In this document: positions 38,340 to 49,447 of the stretch, piece after piece
How positions within the stretch are numbered: position 1 is the stretch's first letter
Layout: every line of letters starts with the position of its first letter
Assembly (NCBI GenBank): GCA_025617745.1
Contig: CM046858.1
Location: forward strand, 44,217,750-44,281,749
DNA length: 64,000 nt
Direction: 5' to 3'
Source of the DNA: Heliocidaris erythrogramma
Lineage: Eukaryota > Echinodermata > Echinoidea > Camarodonta > Echinometridae
Notes under the pieces: generated by a model
The model's database searches: none
Told to the model about the DNA's origin: nothing
The model's input: only the letters and a program-made list of their open reading frames with translations
Translations under genes and position numbers: made by a program

Positions 38340-38446
38340 CAAACAGATTCTTCAGTGTTTTGTTTTGTCTTGTTTTGATTGTTTTTTGTTTTTGTTTCTT
38401 TGTTTTGTTGTTGTTGTTTGTTTGCTTTTTGTTGGGGGGGGGGGTG
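38340..38446. repeat. (TTTTG)n tract and poly-G
   Basis: TGTTTTGTCTTGTTTTGATTG repeats end in a G10 run at about 38,435. Confidence 0.85.
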
Positions 38447-39227
38447 AGTGTTTTCTAAATATGTCTGCAAAACGCAAAGAGAAACAAATACCGTAATTAC
38501 CTACAATTTCTATGAAGAGAGTATTATCTTGAGAATGGTTTTTCGCTTGGCATGCTTGGTATTTCTTAATAGTTATTCATCACCTTGTTGCCCATAACAT
38601 GTTGCATTTTCGTCAGGAAATAACACTCCAATAAACCAACTCCTTGAATAAAGTAAAGATATTGTTTCCAAACATAACAAAAATTTTTTTTATTGATTTT
38701 GGAAACAAACATAAACTGAATTAAATTCAAGCTTAAACAAATATTGTTTCACTAAGTTGTATAAAGATATTCCAGGTAATTGATTCATGCAAGAATTTTG
38801 CAAGATACACGAACTTGCAAAGTTCTACACCTGCAAAACTCTTTCGGAAATAGCAAGGGAAAACGGGCAGGAAATCAAAGCGGGCTTCCAAAGAATTGGC
38901 AAAAAAGCTTAAAATTACGAGAAAAAAAAAATAAAAGACGGGAAAAGGATCTCGCCTACTAACCTCCTTTAGTTAAGAGGTAATTTCCAATGAAGTCCAA
39001 GGTTTTGTACTCTTAATCTATACAATGTTAGAACTCTAAGGCCAGTATTCTCGAAAGCCGCCTAACTATAAGCCCCAGCCTATACAGTTTGCAGAATTAT
39101 GGACTTCCAAATGTCACCTTCTTAATCCTACACGAATCACCACAGTTCTGTTACAAAATACAAATAAATATACTTGTCTTGATGAAATCGATTTCCAATG
39201 TTCATTGCACATCCAAATACATATATA
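38447..39227. other. Non-coding stretch
   Basis: AT-rich. TTGCAAGA/CTTGCAAAG repeats near 38,800 are too short to classify. Confidence 0.4.
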
Positions 39228-39417
39228 TAACACGATAAAAACTACTTTCGAAAAAATAAACTCAAGACAATTTCAATAGCCCTGTCTGTCACCTTTAGAA
39301 ATGTGCGAACATTACAATCGCGTATTACATAATCCGAGCCCGATTTCTACGGGCACTACAATAGGCCTTTGAAATTGCCCTTGAGTATATTTTTCGAAAG
39401 TAGTTTTTATCGTGTTA
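39228..39417. mobile_element. Fold-back MITE, family B copy 2
   Basis: The left end ATAACACGATAAAAACTACT pairs with the right end AGTAGTTTTTATCGTGTTAT, giving near-perfect arms of about 55 bases. It sits in a TATATA context, fitting TA target preference as in Tc1/mariner-type MITEs. Confidence 0.85.
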
Positions 39418-39437
39418 TATATATATATATATAGGTA

Positions 39438-39590
39438 TACCCTAATGGGTACATTAGGAGGACAGTTTTTGTCTCATTTCTATAGACAACTGTCGACCTA
39501 ATGACACCAACTGTCTACCTAATGTAGGGGTCGCTATTATGACGGAATAAACCGCATTGTTAGGTGTCGACCTAATGTACCCTTTAGTAA
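39438..39590. mobile_element. Small fold-back element
   Basis: GGGTACATTAGG at the left and CCTAATGTACCC at the right are perfect 12-bp inverted repeats. CTGTCGACCTAATG and CTGTCTACCTAATG recur inside. It lies directly beside the previous MITE, between TA-repeat runs. Confidence 0.65.
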
Positions 39591-39596
39591 AATATA

Positions 39597-39643
<47 letters not shown>

Positions 39644-39645
39644 TA
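39597..39645. repeat. (TA)n microsatellite
   Basis: TATATA with TATGTATA and TACATA interruptions. Confidence 0.95.
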
Positions 39646-39904
39646 ACATTATTCAAGGAAATCAGCAAGACCTTGACATCAGTGCTGTCTACGACAGGTA
39701 TAGGTCTGCTTTATTATAATTCATTTGAAATTTCAGTATTTTTACATTTATCTACTGAGAGTAATATTATTCCATCAATTTTTGAATGATTGTGTCTTCT
39801 CTTTGTATTTTTTGAATTATTCTCAAACACTTAGTGCTTTGTTAGTTTTTGTCATGCCTTTCTGAGTAATTGTAACTTCTCTATATAATAATTGTTTCAG
39901 AATA

Positions 39905-39945
39905 AATTTCTGATGAAGTCGAAACTTAGACGAAAGCTTAAATTC
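39905..39945 (+). ncRNA. Hammerhead-ribozyme-like core, copy 1
   Basis: CTGATGA at 39910-39916 is followed by a stem II of the form GTC-loop-GAC, then GAAA at 39932-39935. This is the conserved order CUGAUGA / stem II / GAAA. Flanking AATTT and AAATT can pair as a closing stem. A clear stem III and cleavage triplet are not evident, so it may be degenerate or of the minimal type seen in retroelements. Confidence 0.4.
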
Positions 39946-39980
39946 CCTGAGTATCCTGCGTCATCTTTGGCTTGAATTCA

Positions 39981-40012
<32 letters not shown>

Positions 40013-40298
40013 AATTTTTCACATAAATATAGTAATTAATACGGAACTTTGGGGTTGACAAATGGCCTTCTATGAATCAGCGGCCTAAGGTAAGTCAGGC
40101 TTTACTTAGGCCGCTTTCCAGAATACTATTTGTAAGAAATTACCTTTGATGTTATGCAACTGAAACCCCCCCCCCCCCCCCTCAAAACATGCAATGTTGT
40201 ATCTTTTTAATTATTCTCAAACACTTAGTGCTTTGTTAGTTTTTGTCATGCCTTTCTGAGTAATTGTAACTTCTCTATATAATAATTGTTTCAGAATA

Positions 40299-40339
40299 AA
40301 TTTCTGATGAAGTCGAAACTTAGACGAAAGCTTAAATTC
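40299..40339 (+). ncRNA. Hammerhead-ribozyme-like core, copy 2
   Basis: Same core as copy 1, with CTGATGA at 40304-40310, exactly 394 bases downstream in the second repeat unit. Core bases are unchanged between copies. Confidence 0.4.
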
Positions 40340-40374
40340 CCTGAGTATCCTGCGTCATCTTTGGCTTGAATTCA

Positions 40375-40409
<35 letters not shown>

Positions 40410-40602
40410 GTAAATTTTTCACATAAATATAGTAATTAATACGGAACTTTGAGGTTGACAAATGGCCTTCTATATGAATCAGCGGCCTAAGGTAAATCAG
40501 GCTTTACTTAGGCCGCTTTCCAGAATACTATTTGTAAGAAATTACCTTTGATGTTATGCAACTGAAACCCCCCCCCCCCCCCTCAAAACATGCAATGTTG
40601 TA

Positions 40603-41723
40603 AGATTTAATTTATTGATGCAAACATATTTCAACAGGAAAGCTAAGGTTACTTTTTTTTTAGTCTAGAAGTGCCTGCTCAAATAAAATGGAAGTACTGA
40701 ATCTACAACTATAAAAACTGTTTGTATACAAAAATCATACTTTGTATAGAGCTTGACCCTCCAAAAAAAATAATAATAAAAAAATAAATAAATAAAAATT
40801 TAAAAAAATAAATGTAAAAAATAAATAAATAAATATATCATCAATAATTGAAAATTAAGTTAAATTTCGATGCATAATAACTGACCTAAGACTTTCCCAC
40901 TGGCCATGCATACAAACTACAAAAACATTGTATACTTTTCTGACTAAATAACTTAGTCCTTGTGGTGATAGTTTGTGCCCTAATGAGGCCTGTCATTTAA
41001 CTTTGAAGCCATGTTTGTCCTTGCACGAAGTCATACTTTACACTTTCCCCTTTGCATGGTGACGTGACAATGATACACAGCGGGCAATAATAATTGTATC
41101 AAACTGTGACCTCACCCACTGTGTGTTTTTCAATTGCTTCCGGTGAATTTGATGATGCTCTCGTAATATCCGCACCTCTGCTTTAATCTATAGTTGAACT
41201 GATGAAAACAGGACGTGTGGTGATGGACATTTAAAGGAAAGGAGGGGGAGGGCTCCGGACGTTTAAAGGTGAGAAGGGGGTGGGAGGGTGGATGCTAACC
41301 AATGGAGGAGCGTGGGAGGGTGGATGGAGCTACGGTGGATGGGTGCATTATTTTTGAGAAAGCATTACTCAAAATTCCAGTCTCTCGGAAAAGCACTTGC
41401 AAGGAAAGCGGGGCAGGATGGTCCACATATTATGAACATCATTATTAATTACAAATTTCAAAATTGTACTTGGCATTTATAAACGTACTTGATTTTGTCC
41501 TATTGTGTCTCGGGTTGATAGAACATGGATTGCACACAAAGGCCACATCTTGCCTTATCGCAGCTATCATGCCCCATCATGTCATAGTTCGGTTTAGAAT
41601 AGCATATACCCCATCCCACTCAAAGCATAGGAATAGCACCCTGAATACCATGTCCTACCTTTTACTTCCCTTCAGCTGTTCCCGGGTATATAGACTGACT
41701 TTTTAGGTGGCCGCAAGGAACCT
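40603..41723. other. Non-coding stretch
   Basis: A-rich (AATAAA)n patch at 40,760-40,835; G-rich GGGTGGGAGGGTGGATG repeats at 41,275-41,345. An open frame at 41,288-41,482 is not supported by any motif. Confidence 0.4.
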
Positions 41724-41880
41724 CCCCCCCCCCCCCCCCCCCCCCCCCCCCCTTCTCTCTCACTTTCTTAAATTTGTTTAAGTATAAATCATTCAACATA
41801 CCATTCTATTCCACTCAAACTACTACTCTACTAGTATCTATCTTCTCTCTCTCTTTCTCCCCCCCCCCCCCCTCTCTCTC
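41724..41880. repeat. Poly-C (C29) and CT-rich tract
   Basis: An uninterrupted run of about 29 C at 41724-41752, the longest homopolymer in the window, followed by CT repeats and a further C14 run near 41,860. Confidence 0.9.
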
Positions 41881-42779
41881 TCATTACCGAGTCAAAGAAA
41901 ATAGCTACCAGTAATTATTTTTAAAGACTTCCAAAAAAAAAACCACCACAATATCTTTTATTTCACATTTTTCCAAATGACTTATAGAGTACATCGTAAG
42001 TTGAATGACAACCCCAATAAAATCTAAACCAACGGGAAAAGTTGTATTTTTCCAATGCTATAATAGAGAAATGCCCCCAAATTATAAATAAGATAGATAG
42101 AGAGATATATTCAAAGAAACTTCAAGTGCGGAAGAAGAATTTTCAATCAAAAATAATGAGAGAGCTCATTTTACTCCATTGGCTCGCTATTATTGGATAA
42201 GCAGTTTTCAGCAGTTTGTTTTCCAAAAATAATGAGAAGTAAAAAGAAAACCTGGAAAATACAGAAAATGATCATTTCGAAATATTATGAAAATTTAGCT
42301 AATAGTAATAAGACATAGCCTGTACGAAAACCATTTCCATAGTTGTTTGAAGAAAATAAAGGAATAGGAAGTTCTTGCTCAGAGCAACGGAGAAATCTAG
42401 GGGAAGCGAATCATTTCTCTCTTCATATATGCCCATTCTGCTCTCTAACGCACATTGTTCTTCGACATATTCACTCATATACATACATATATATATATTT
42501 TTTAAATATTTTTTTTAAGGTAATGTCAATTTTTTCGAAAGTCATAAATTTTCAAGAAACTCCAATTAATGAAGGACCATAGCAATAAAAATATCTTTCT
42601 GCTCGTAAAATACATATTTTTAATAGCTGAAGTGTGTTATCAGTGTTGACTGGAGATGGAGATAGCTGCTATTTCATTTTCTTTCTTCGATTTGTTATCT
42701 TTACCAAGTTAATGTAAAGTAACATTTTACACATTATTTAATCCATGTTACACGGCCCTAATAAGGAGAATATACAGAA
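41881..42779. other. Non-coding stretch
   Basis: AT-rich; a short (TA)n at about 42,485. No gene recognised. Confidence 0.4.
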
Positions 42780-42932
42780 CGGTAGTAGTATAGTGGTAGT
42801 AGTACATGTAGTAGTAGCAGTAGTATTAGAAGGATGAGTAGTAGTAGTAGCAGCAGCAGCAGTAGTTGTAGTAGTAGTAATAACAGTAGTAGTAGTAGTA
42901 GTAGTAGAAGTAGCGATAGTAGTAGTAGTAGT

Positions 42933-42966
<34 letters not shown>

Positions 42967-43144
42967 ATAATAGTAATAATACTAGTGCATGTATTATTAT
43001 TATTAGTAGTAGTAGTAATAGTAGAAGTAGTAGTAATAGTAGTAGTAGAAGTAGCAGTAGAAGTAGTAGTAGAGTAGCAGCAGCAGCAGTAATAGTATAT
43101 AGTAGTAATACTACTAGTAGTAGTAATAGTAGTAGTAGTAGCAA

Positions 43145-43180
<36 letters not shown>

Positions 43181-43273
43181 TAATACTAGTACATGTAGTA
43201 GTAGTATTATTAGTAGTAGTATCAGTATAGTAGTATTAGTAGTAGTAGTATTAGTAGTAGTAGTGGTAGTAGT

Positions 43274-43311
<38 letters not shown>

Positions 43312-43323
43312 TAGTAGTAGCAA

Positions 43324-43376
<53 letters not shown>

Positions 43377-43385
43377 ATAGAAGGA
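42780..43385. repeat. 600-bp (AGT/AGC)n trinucleotide microsatellite
   Basis: Imperfect AGT repeats with blocks of AGC, AAT and ATT over about 600 bases. Because the period is three, very long open frames (poly-Ser, poly-Leu, poly-Val) occur on both strands; there is no start context, domain or splice evidence for a protein. Confidence 0.95.
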
Positions 43386-43749
43386 GTATATGCACTCAGA
43401 ATTTCCGGTTCCTATTTTGTGGTAAACTTGATGGTTACAAATTTGAAAAGCCAGAAATGTAATTTTGTTGGTTTACATCCGATAATTCAAGTGATTCACA
43501 GTCACATAGCCAATAAAAGGGCAAATCACTCCATTATTCAGCATTGCATCCAGTAATAATATATTATATAGGTCTAACGATTCAGTTTCACCACAAGTAT
43601 GCAGTTATTGTTATTTTTCCAAAAATTGGTGTCATTTTCCTTCCATCGTGAATTTGATGCTGACTTACATGGTCAGTTATTCTAATTCTATATTTTTGAT
43701 AAATGACCTCCAGAACAGGGCGGAAGGTAGTGATTAGAGGCGAAAATAT
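43386..43749. other. Non-coding stretch
   Basis: Nothing recognised. Confidence 0.4.
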
Positions 43750-43915
43750 ACGATATCATATCATATTATGTTATATTATCATTTTATATTATATTATATT
43801 ATGTTATATTATCATTTTATATTATATTATATTATGTTATATTATATTATATTATGCTATATTATATTATATTGTATTATATCATATTATATCATACTAT
43901 ATCATACTACATGAT
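43750..43915. repeat. (TATAT)n pentanucleotide-type microsatellite
   Basis: ATATT/ATTAT repeats with TTATCATTTTATATTAT repeated twice in its first half. Confidence 0.95.
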
Positions 43916-44784
43916 AGTATTTATTTACAAATAAGATGATAATGCATTACAGTGCTTTGAATATTTAGTACAAAAATGTAATACGAGTTATTGGTGATTG
44001 GTGACAAAAACAAGAAGAAAAAAAAGAATGATTAAATGGAACCAGAAAATATGTCAAGTGCTATATAGGCATATCCGGCCCCTGGTTTACTTGCAATGTC
44101 GTTGAAAAGGATTGCTCTTGAAATGCTCTCATATTTTAATCTTGACTATATACACACGTGTACATGAATACTTGGAATACTTTGGGTCAAATTTCAATGC
44201 TACTATTCTGTGTAATCTCGTATAAATCTGTGTTCAGTGCAATTTTCATTTTTTTTTAAATATTTAGCAAGATTTAGTAATTTGATCAATTTTTGATGAT
44301 TCCAAAACTTGACAAAGGATAATGTGATAGACAGTTCCTTTCATACTGTCTGACCAGTAGACCTGCACATCATCATAATCCGTAATCGTCGATTCAAATG
44401 GGATGCCCCTTACAATATCGGATCCGCCACTGCGTCGCATACAAGCATGACAAGAGGAAAACGTAAAATTCTTTGAAATTCTGAAGCGTACCAACCCGCG
44501 TATCAAACGAGTTTAATTTTCATCACTTTGTCTTCTGATGATGAATCACGTGATTTGCTTTCAGTTTGAATTTCAAGATATGTCTGCATCTATCTGTATA
44601 TAGTATGTTGGCTATAACGGTAGTGCCCGTTGCACATATAAAGAGAAGGGGTCATTTCGAATGCGTCATGCGCTAATCTAGCCCGTGAAGGCAATTAATC
44701 CATACGCCAGTAATTCAAAGCAATTTTGACTTTGTACAGTTTGCACTCACTTTTAAATACGTTATCACTCCCAATCCTGTGAAA
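43916..44784. other. Non-coding stretch with one repeat terminus
   Basis: ATCGGATCCGCCACTG at 44417-44432 is an end of the dispersed CAGTGGCGGATCC family. The rest is AT-rich with no recognised feature. Confidence 0.45.
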
Positions 44785-45140
44785 GCAATTCGATGTGCTT
44801 TACAATGTCATTATTACCCCTTGCAACTGGATTTCAAGCCCGCGCGCAAACGTGCACCATCTTCTGGGAGCATTTCTACCATGACTGAACCGTTGCCTGC
44901 CTGCATGCATGCAAACTTTAGGGAAATGACAAAGACTTTGTCCGCAGACAATCACAATGGCTGTTGGCAATCCTCATGAATATTATGGTGTCCATGCTCC
45001 TGGGTTTGAGGGTGGAAAATGCACATATTATTATAATGTCTTGCCAAAGGACGTTAGTACCGCGGCTGCTCGGACTCGAACCATGGACCTCTTGATCCAC
45101 GATCCACGGTGACTTATCCACTCGACCACGATAGCTTCGA
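44785..45140 (-). repeat. tRNA-derived SINE, copy 3
   Basis: Minus strand. The head reads TATCGTGGTCGAGTGGATAA, with a B box (complement GGACTCGAACC, plus 45072-45082) and the core CTAACGTCCTTTGGCAAGAC. The body shares GGATTTCAAGCC and GTGCACCATCTTCTGGGAGC with copy 1 (37.4 kb). Confidence 0.75.
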
Positions 45141-45549
45141 ACTTCAGTGGGGGTCCTGTATAATGATCCGGGTTTTTTCTCAAGTAGTTCTGAAACGGAA
45201 ACCTTTAAAGGGAATATCAACGCTTAGAAAGTTTCAATGGATTCACGTGAACTTCGAGGGTCCCTATCCGGGTTTAAAATAAATTTATGTTCGTTATAGC
45301 CATCACGCTTGCCTCGAACTAAATGAATGAATATCGTTTAATAGTAATAATATCCTTCGGGAATTTAAATAAAATATAATTATTTCTATATACTGGGTAT
45401 TGTAAGTGTCCTGAAAAAGAGTACAAATTACGGCGATTGCAGGTATAATGATGAAAACAGGATTAAAACTATTCATGATTATCAGTATGAAACGAAATAG
45501 GCGACACGTCATATGTCTACGTGACCAATATTCAAATAAGGATTAGAGA
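45141..45549. other. Non-coding stretch
   Basis: Nothing recognised. Confidence 0.4.
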
Positions 45550-45933
45550 AAAAGGCAGAGAGAGAGAGAGAGAGAGGGGGGGGTGGAATTGGCTTAGAAG
45601 GGAAAGAGGGAGATATAAATAAGGGAAGAAGGGAGAAATGAATGACAAAAGGTAGAGAGTCGGGCATAGTGGAAGAACGATAGAGAAAGAGAGAGAGGGA
45701 GTTGGAATTGGAATAAGAGGAAAGGCGAGAAGACAGAGAGAAAGAGAGAGAGGGGGGGAGGGAGAGAGAGAGAAAGAGAGAAGAAAGATAGAGGGAGTGG
45801 GTGATGTAAAGTGAGATAAAAGAGAAAGATTGATTACAGATAAGTACAGAATGGCTGAGAGAAAGATGGAGAGAGGAAAGGGAAAGTGTGCGTGCGTGTG
45901 TGTGTGTGTGTGTGTGTGGGGGGGGGGGGGGGG
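45550..45933. repeat. GA-rich, (GT)n and poly-G compound repeat
   Basis: (GA)n blocks of 45,556-45,860, then (GT)n at about 45,890-45,917, then G16 to 45,933. Minus-strand Ser/Leu-rich open frames are artefacts. Confidence 0.95.
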
Positions 45934-48629
45934 TGTTAAATTCCGTGGGGTTGTAGGTTATATAGGATGCATACACAGGGAAGGAACTTGAAGAATAGCA
46001 ACATGAAGGATTCGAAAGGCGCTGTCCAGAATAAAGGATGAAAGAGTTTCGACCCAGTTAAAACGAGAAACGATTCTATCATCTATACCAGGATGTGCAC
46101 AGGTACAGGATAAAAATTTTATTTAAACCTCTTCACTCTTTCCAAGAAGAAGAAAATGTTCCAGTGGAGTTCTACTAATTATGTTCATCGTGAATGTCAC
46201 AGGTATGGACTATACACTGTTCAACGTGCACGCAATCACTGACAAATCAGAAAAAAGGAATGTCAAAAGTATTAATACAGCATTGTTGGATATCAACGGC
46301 AGCTGAAATTCTGCCAATATTATCTTTTCAACTTTAACAAACATAATTTTACCGAGATGCAGTTATCTGACGTCAATGATTGAAAATATTGTCATGGTTT
46401 TATTTGAAGAAAAATAATAATTTTTCAAATGATAAACTGGTAGATACATCACGATGACGGGGGGGGGGGGGGGGGGGGGGGTAAACTGCAAATTTATTTT
46501 GATCTTATAAGTTAACATATTTTGTTTTATTCCATGATTCTGTTGAAGGCTTCTTTTTCTATCTTATACCTGTATCAGTGGCATAGCATGAGTCTATCTA
46601 TCGTGGGGGACTGGAGTGATGGGTGGGGCGGGGGGGGGGGGGGGACCTGTCTCACTATGTATGTTGAGGATACATGACAATGTGTACATCACCTATCTGC
46701 TGCGTCACAAAGGGCCGGCACCAGAGTTAGTTGGGCCACTTTTCTCAAATAGTTGTGTTTGTGCAGGGGGGGGGGGGCGGTTGGCGGGAAATCATCACAT
46801 TTTTACCAGGAGTGGGGCAAATTAAGAAAAAATGCGCGATTTTTAAAACTCTCTAATGTTTTGTGGGTATGTTTTTAAGCGAATCGCCCATCCCCTCGTA
46901 ACACCGCCCCTGGCGTCATGACTTACGTGCAAACACACACATTCTGTATCATTATGATCACATGATCACGTGATGCATTGCTCAGGGAGGGAAATAGAAT
47001 TTGTAGTTCCTGTTTCGTCAAATAGATGAGAGTAAATTTAACAAAATTGCATGTCATAATTTTGACGTGGCAGATCAAAATATCTTCCTTCAGGGGTAAT
47101 TTTTTGGGGGGTCTCAAGCCAGCTCAGCTTACCTGTAAAAAAAAAAAGGGGGGGGGGCCCCTTCTCCCGAACAAAAGAATTTGCCTTTACAGTATGGTGA
47201 ACTTTGCATTCTAGTGACGTCTCCTGCGAAGGAGTCTAGCAAGCAAAGTAGAAAATTTTGCATATTATAGTTTCTAATCTTGTTTCTTGGTGGTTTTATG
47301 CATTTCAGGCGAAACGCCCTCTTAAATTTGCTCATATGAGCCAACCCTCCCCCTTGTATCCCCTCCCCTCATTTTGCTGTATACCCTATTGAAAAAAATT
47401 ATAATATCTAGGACTTGTAAATATACAGTGAAATATCAGCATAACAGTTTGCCCAGTTTTATCATACCTACGGGTGACAGTTGATAAATTTTCTATTTTG
47501 GAATATTAGAATTTCAGCATTGATTATACGGTATAAAGACAACCCATTATTTTCACATTTCCCCTTTTCACAATTTCCGTGGAATGTTCTTCCTGTTAAT
47601 TACAAGGCCTAAGGGGGAACGTTTCTCCACCTCCCGGGTTTGTCACAATTCTAAGTATGTGTCCCCAATTTGCTGATTTTTTTTTCGCGCTACGTTTGTG
47701 TGGAAATGGTCCTCCAGATCTTACCATGCCATTTCTCATTAAAAAATCTACGACAATGATTAAACTGTCTTAAATCAACACAGTTTGTTTAACAGAGGAG
47801 TATTGCAACTGATGGCGTATAATGAAATTAATACGGGGAGGGGGCAGAATCATCACTGCACCGGGGGGGGGGGGGGGGCTATTGTGTAGGGATGGCGTAA
47901 TGTATGTGGGCGGCCCCGCGAGCTGTAAATGTATGTCATTGCAAGTCACTGAGTTTATATTTTTATTTTGCATTCAAATAGGGGATGGGTATACCCCTAG
48001 GGCGTATCTCAGCTTCACCCTGTTCTATGTACGCCCCGACAGCGCATAGTCTAAAGTCTACATGAGTAGTGATGAGGAAGTTGTGCAATGTCAACGGATA
48101 AAAGTAGGTCACATCGTATTGGAGGTCCAGGATGTAAACAAAACATTCGCACGTCAAATATTTAATCTACAATCGACACAATTTCCGAATCAATAGAAAC
48201 CAGTTCTGTATTATGATCTCTGTATTGTGCAATTCTAAGATTCTAATGTCACATCCTTATGAGAATAATATTGTTCCTGAAATGTGAGCAATAAAATCAC
48301 CTGAGTCTCATATTATTACGGAGTTTTTCTTTGTTGAGGGTAAGAAATTAAATTAAACTAAATCAAATTCATTTAGTACATGTATACTCACAACCACAAA
48401 AAGCAGAAAAAATACAATAATACGTAGAAAAAAGAATTCTTCCATTTACGTAATATCATTAATTTTACCAAGTAAGCCTACTTGGCAAGATTACCCACAC
48501 AATTAAAAATAATCACTAATAATAATTTTGAGATAATTTTTGTTGTGCTTCCTACCGTAAAAGTGTAAAATTATAGGACTATTTCTTTTTCAATACATAA
48601 CATAATAATAATGATATTTGTAAAACTTG
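45934..48629. other. Non-coding stretch studded with poly-G runs
   Basis: No gene recognised over 2.7 kb. Poly-G runs occur at 46459-46481 (G23), about 46,629-46,644, about 46,766-46,776, about 47,149-47,157 and 47863-47878 (G16). Several are next to CAGTGGCATAGC- or GCCCCTGGCG-type termini, suggesting they belong to the CAGTGGCGGATCC repeat family. Confidence 0.45.
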
Positions 48630-48800
48630 CAAAATCAAGAAGAAGACGAAGAAGAAGAAGAAGAAAATAATGATAATAACAATAATGATGATGATAATAA
48701 TAATAATAATAATGATGATGATGATAATAATAATAATGATAATGATAATGATGAAAGAAGAAGAAGAAGAAGAAGAAGAAGAAGAAGGAAAAAATGAATT
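48630..48800. repeat. (GAA)n / (GAT)n trinucleotide microsatellite
   Basis: GAAGAAGAAG blocks at both ends with GATGATAATAAT in the middle. Confidence 0.95.
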
Positions 48801-49019
48801 AAGAAGGGGAAAAAGAAGAGGATAAAGAAGAGGCCAAAGACGAATGATAATATGACAATAAAGGAAAATGTTATAAAGAATTAAGATCAAAATGAATAAT
48901 AGAAAATAAATAAATAAAGGAGCATTAATATATAGGCCTATTTTGGAAATTTAGAATGGTCTTGCTATTAAGAAGCAAATGTTACACAGGCCGTCCACTT
49001 CAGGTCAACCACCTCAGGT

Positions 49020-49160
49020 CCCTCTTGCATAAAAAGTTGCGATTAAACGCAACTCAAAAAATTAAACGCAAGTCCAAAATATGCGATCCTGATTGGTTGA
49101 AAATCAACTTGCGTTTAATTTTTTGAGTTGCGTTTAATCGCAATTTTTTATGTAAGAGGG
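49020..49160. mobile_element. Near-perfect fold-back MITE, family C
   Basis: A 141-bp element with arms of about 54 bases that match almost completely. The left arm begins CCCTCTTGCATAAAAAGTTG and includes GATTAAACGCAACTC; the right arm ends TTTTTATGTAAGAGGG. The loop, about 30 bases, contains GATCCTGATTGG. The near-identity of the arms implies a recent origin or strong hairpin conservation. The L1/Tx1 LINE inserted 9 bases to its right. Confidence 0.9.
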
Positions 49161-49189
49161 CCTAGGTCAAGTATTGCTCAGGATTGAAA

Positions 49190-49447
49190 AATGAAAAAGA
49201 TCATGTGGAATTCTTTAAGAATGTGGAACTAACCCTGAAAGAGCACCTTGATGTGGGACAAGTTCTCTTGTTGGGTGGAGATTTTAATTTTATTCAAAAT
49301 TTAGAGCTTGATAGGGAAGGGGGTTCAATGAAAACAATCTGGAAACACTCCTCTTTATTTATTGAAAATTTTTAAAAGACAGTTATGATTGATTGATATA
49401 TGGAGGTCTAGAAACTTGAGAACAAAGGGAGAAGATACAATCCTCAT
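49190..49447 (+). pseudogene. LINE endonuclease remnant (C-terminal half)
   Basis: The first frame, to the stop near 49,373, contains HLDVGQVLLLGGDFNFIQN, the GGDFN motif of apurinic-like endonucleases. A frameshift then continues as IDIWRSRNLRTKG. A further frameshift enters the main frame, where SRLDFWLID (about 49,451) matches the last conserved SR.D..L motif of L1-type endonucleases. The N-terminal half of the domain is missing through truncation. Confidence 0.8.

Larger units (their letters stand above)
39815..40602. repeat. 394-bp tandem direct repeat, Penelope-like terminus suspected
   Basis: Two nearly identical units (39815-40208 and 40209-40602), each starting AATTATTCTCAAACACTTAG. 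Each contains a hammerhead-like core, a (CT)n/(TA)n patch, an inverted GCGGCCTAAGGTAA/TTACTTAGGCCGC hairpin and a C16 run. Copies differ mainly in microsatellite length. Penelope-like retroelements carry hammerhead motifs in tandem terminal repeats, so these may be such repeats without the coding body. The short frame just upstream (39,650-39,710; QGNQQDLDISAVYDRYRSA) is unassigned. Confidence 0.75.

Noticed and set aside
42758..43556. Very long open frames (poly-Leu on minus, poly-Ser/Val on plus)
   Set aside because: They arise from the period-three (AGT/AGC)n microsatellite; no domain, start context or splice signals.
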